A DNA stretch of 64,000 bases from contig PPXM03000010.1 of NCBI GenBank assembly GCA_003707065.3, positions 372,001-436,000 on the forward strand, written 5' to 3'. The notes beneath the pieces were generated by a model. The model saw nothing but the letters and a program-made list of their open reading frames with translations, was not told the DNA's origin and did no database searches. This DNA is from Trigonopsis variabilis. Taxonomy: Eukaryota > Ascomycota > Trigonopsidomycetes > Trigonopsidales > Trigonopsidaceae. This document shows, piece by piece, positions 62,301 through 64,000 of the stretch (positions within the stretch are counted from its first letter, which is position 1; each line of letters starts with the position of its first letter). The translations under genes and the position numbers were made by a program.

Positions 62301-64000
62301 ACGAAGGTTCGCGAGCTCTAGATTATTCCGGACATATCTGAGCTTGGCCATATAAGGCTCCTCCCATGAATAAAGTTTGATAGATCTCATATTTCCGAGA
62401 ATTTCATTGACCAATCGTGTCCGCTCGTCTTTATTTTTCATTTGCTTTTGGTTCAGCTTTTTGGAATAAGATGCAATCACCGAGTTCACAGGGATCATGA
62501 TGATCATGATCAACACTCCCGCCCACATACTGTTGCCCAACAAATTGTGAAGTGACGCCAGACATAGAATAATTTGCAGGGGGCCTGACCATATAGTTTG
62601 ACCATATTGACAGAGATCTTGCAGTCTTTGAGCGTCCACCGACATGAGATTGACGATTTCTCCGGTAGTCTTTTGAGATCGTGCATCATTAGACAATACA
62701 AGTGCTTTTTCATAGATAGCTCCAGTAAGAGCAGATTTTAATCTCATGCCTGTATCAATAACTCTTTGGAAATATTGATGAAGAAAGGCAGTTTGGGTAA
62801 CTGAAACACAAAGCATCCCGACTGCAAGCATCATTCCTTTGAAAACCGAAGTTTCCTCTGGTTTATTATAATAGTCATTAACGAAGCGAATCAGGTACTT
62901 GAGTAATTGAGGTTGAGTGAAGGCTAAAATATCCTGAGAGAACTTGAAGCATGATCCAATCATGAAAGGTTTACCAAAAGCCCTAAATAGAGCTATGGAT
63001 AGACTAGGATGTTTCTTCTTGGTCTGGGCTTTCCATGCTTTTTCAAATGCAGGCACCACGGTGGACATTTTGTCTACTTCAGGAACGTCGTTTAGATCTT
63101 CCTGAGTAAGATAAGACTTGTAACCCAAATGCATCAGAGGGGAGAGCCACGTAAAAGTCAGCCGAGAGAATAGATGTGCATCTTCTATGGGATTATGGTC
63201 AGTTTGAGCCCAAAGGGCATCATAGGGTGATTTTGGGAAAGGGAATGTAGTTTCCACTGAAGTTAGTACCGCAAGAAGTTTAAAGCTCTTACAAATCAGT
63301 AGAGCGATCGACGAAATGACAGTCAATCCATAAATGGCAATATTGAACATTGACACATTATAGCCTGGGTCAGAAAGCAGAGCTTGGAGCTTGACTAGAC
63401 CAAATAATGAAGCAAATAGCCAATACATCAGTAGCACCCCATTAGCCACATGTCCATGGAAATGCTCGACATAGTGAAGAATCACAGCAACAGCCAGGGC
63501 TACAGATTTCAAGGCTGTAGATAATACAAGCACGTCGACAACATGATTGCTTAGCACCAGATGTACTAATTGATAAACAGTCGAAAAAAGAACAAATGAA
63601 GCAAACGCCTGAAGTTAGCAAGCGTATACTATAAGCAAGAAAAGAGAATGAAGACCAAAGACAGGAAGATAGAATATAGTAGGAATAACACATAGAGTAG
63701 ATATCGAATTTCTGGATAAGATAGTTATTTCAAACCTTGCTAGTCTATCGATCATAGACATTCTCACCTCTTCCGGCCAAAGCACTAACCAATTTAGCTT
63801 TAAGTAACCAGTTAAACTCCCTCTCGCGTCGTGGAGCATTAGAGAGACTCCATATCTGAGCTGATCCCAGCAATAAAAGGAGCAAGGCTGGTATGATGAC
63901 TAGTACGCCTTCAATAAAACAAAGCCCTAAACCCATATACTTTTCAGAAATTGGGCTCCAGCCGTCGCTATCATTACAAAGGCATTCGATATAGCTCGAA
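59328..64000 (-). CDS. ABCC/MRP-type ABC transporter (runs off the right edge)
   Basis: Join of a first visible exon (64000-63790) and 63608-59328, 1496 residues seen; the start codon lies past 64000. The exon 1 frame (CLCNDSDGWSPIS...) matches the usual start of fungal MRPs, so few residues are missing. The inferred intron, 63609-63789, has a GTTAGT donor and GCTAACTTCAG end; a GTGAGA donor nearby gives the wrong frame. Order: N-terminal membrane domain TMD0, TMD1, NBD1 (Walker A GRVGSGKS near 645-653, signature LSGGQKARLALARA, Walker B YLMDD), a charged linker, TMD2, NBD2 (GRTGAGKSS, LSVGQKQL, VLDEATAAVD). NBD1 has Asp rather than Glu after Walker B (LMDD), as is typical for this class. Family members pump glutathione conjugates, metals or drugs out of the cytosol, often into the vacuole (Ycf1/Bpt1 type). 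Substrate unknown. Confidence 0.92.

Noticed and set aside
63442-63693. Cys-rich minus-strand frame at the ABC transporter 5' end
   Set aside because: It arises from choosing the GTGAGA donor, which puts the transporter out of frame; the GTTAGT donor keeps it in frame.

Overview
The window is nuclear DNA of a fungus, most likely an ascomycete yeast or yeast-like fungus. Genes are mostly intronless or carry one short 5'-proximal intron (five of 38-42 nt, one of 88 nt, one of about 181 nt), with GT...AG borders and a CTAAC, CTAAT or CTGAC branch motif 3-10 nt before the acceptor. The proteins are typically fungal: a Zn2Cys6 regulator, a Dal5-like permease, DUR3 transporters, an AmdS amidase, a PIR/GPI wall protein and an ABCC transporter. 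CTG encodes a conserved leucine in the pyruvate decarboxylase, so there is no sign of the CTG-Ser code. The species cannot be named. Genes are sparse for a yeast (19 in 64 kb), with several long gene-free stretches.

Left part (1-17.3 kb): the 5' end of a membrane-anchored multicopper oxidase, a YeeE/YedE sulfur-compound transporter, a Zn2Cys6 regulator, an aldehyde dehydrogenase, a Dal5-type permease and a 686-residue amidase.

Central part (18-27.2 kb): a lactonase-like metallo-beta-lactamase protein, then a compact fermentation block. It holds an LdhA-type D-lactate dehydrogenase divergent from an L-lactate dehydrogenase of bacterial (Bacillus-like) sequence type, followed by a pyruvate decarboxylase of Zymomonas type. 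A DUR3 urea transporter converges on it. The three pyruvate-consuming enzymes sit side by side and could re-oxidise NADH to D-lactate, L-lactate or, through acetaldehyde, ethanol; the aldehyde dehydrogenase upstream could instead take acetaldehyde to acetate. An 8.5 kb stretch without a convincing gene follows.

Right part (35.8-64 kb): a PIR-like, GPI-anchored wall protein, then a seven-gene block on strictly alternating strands (- + - + - + -): urea carboxylase, allophanate hydrolase, AmdS-type amidase, DUR3, N-carbamoyl-D-amino acid hydrolase, a gamma-glutamyltransferase/oxamate-amidohydrolase-like protein and a sugar-porter MFS protein. The first six form three head-to-head pairs whose shared promoters are rich in GATA motifs, as expected for nitrogen catabolite control. 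Together they could take up urea and release ammonia from urea, amides and N-carbamoyl compounds. Urea amidolyase, a single fused protein (DUR1,2) in budding yeast, is here two separate divergent genes whose parts look Dur1,2-like. The window ends with a possible Nup60-like nucleoporin and an ABCC/MRP transporter whose 5' end runs off the right edge.

Starts, introns and families were read by eye from the sequence; no database search was run.
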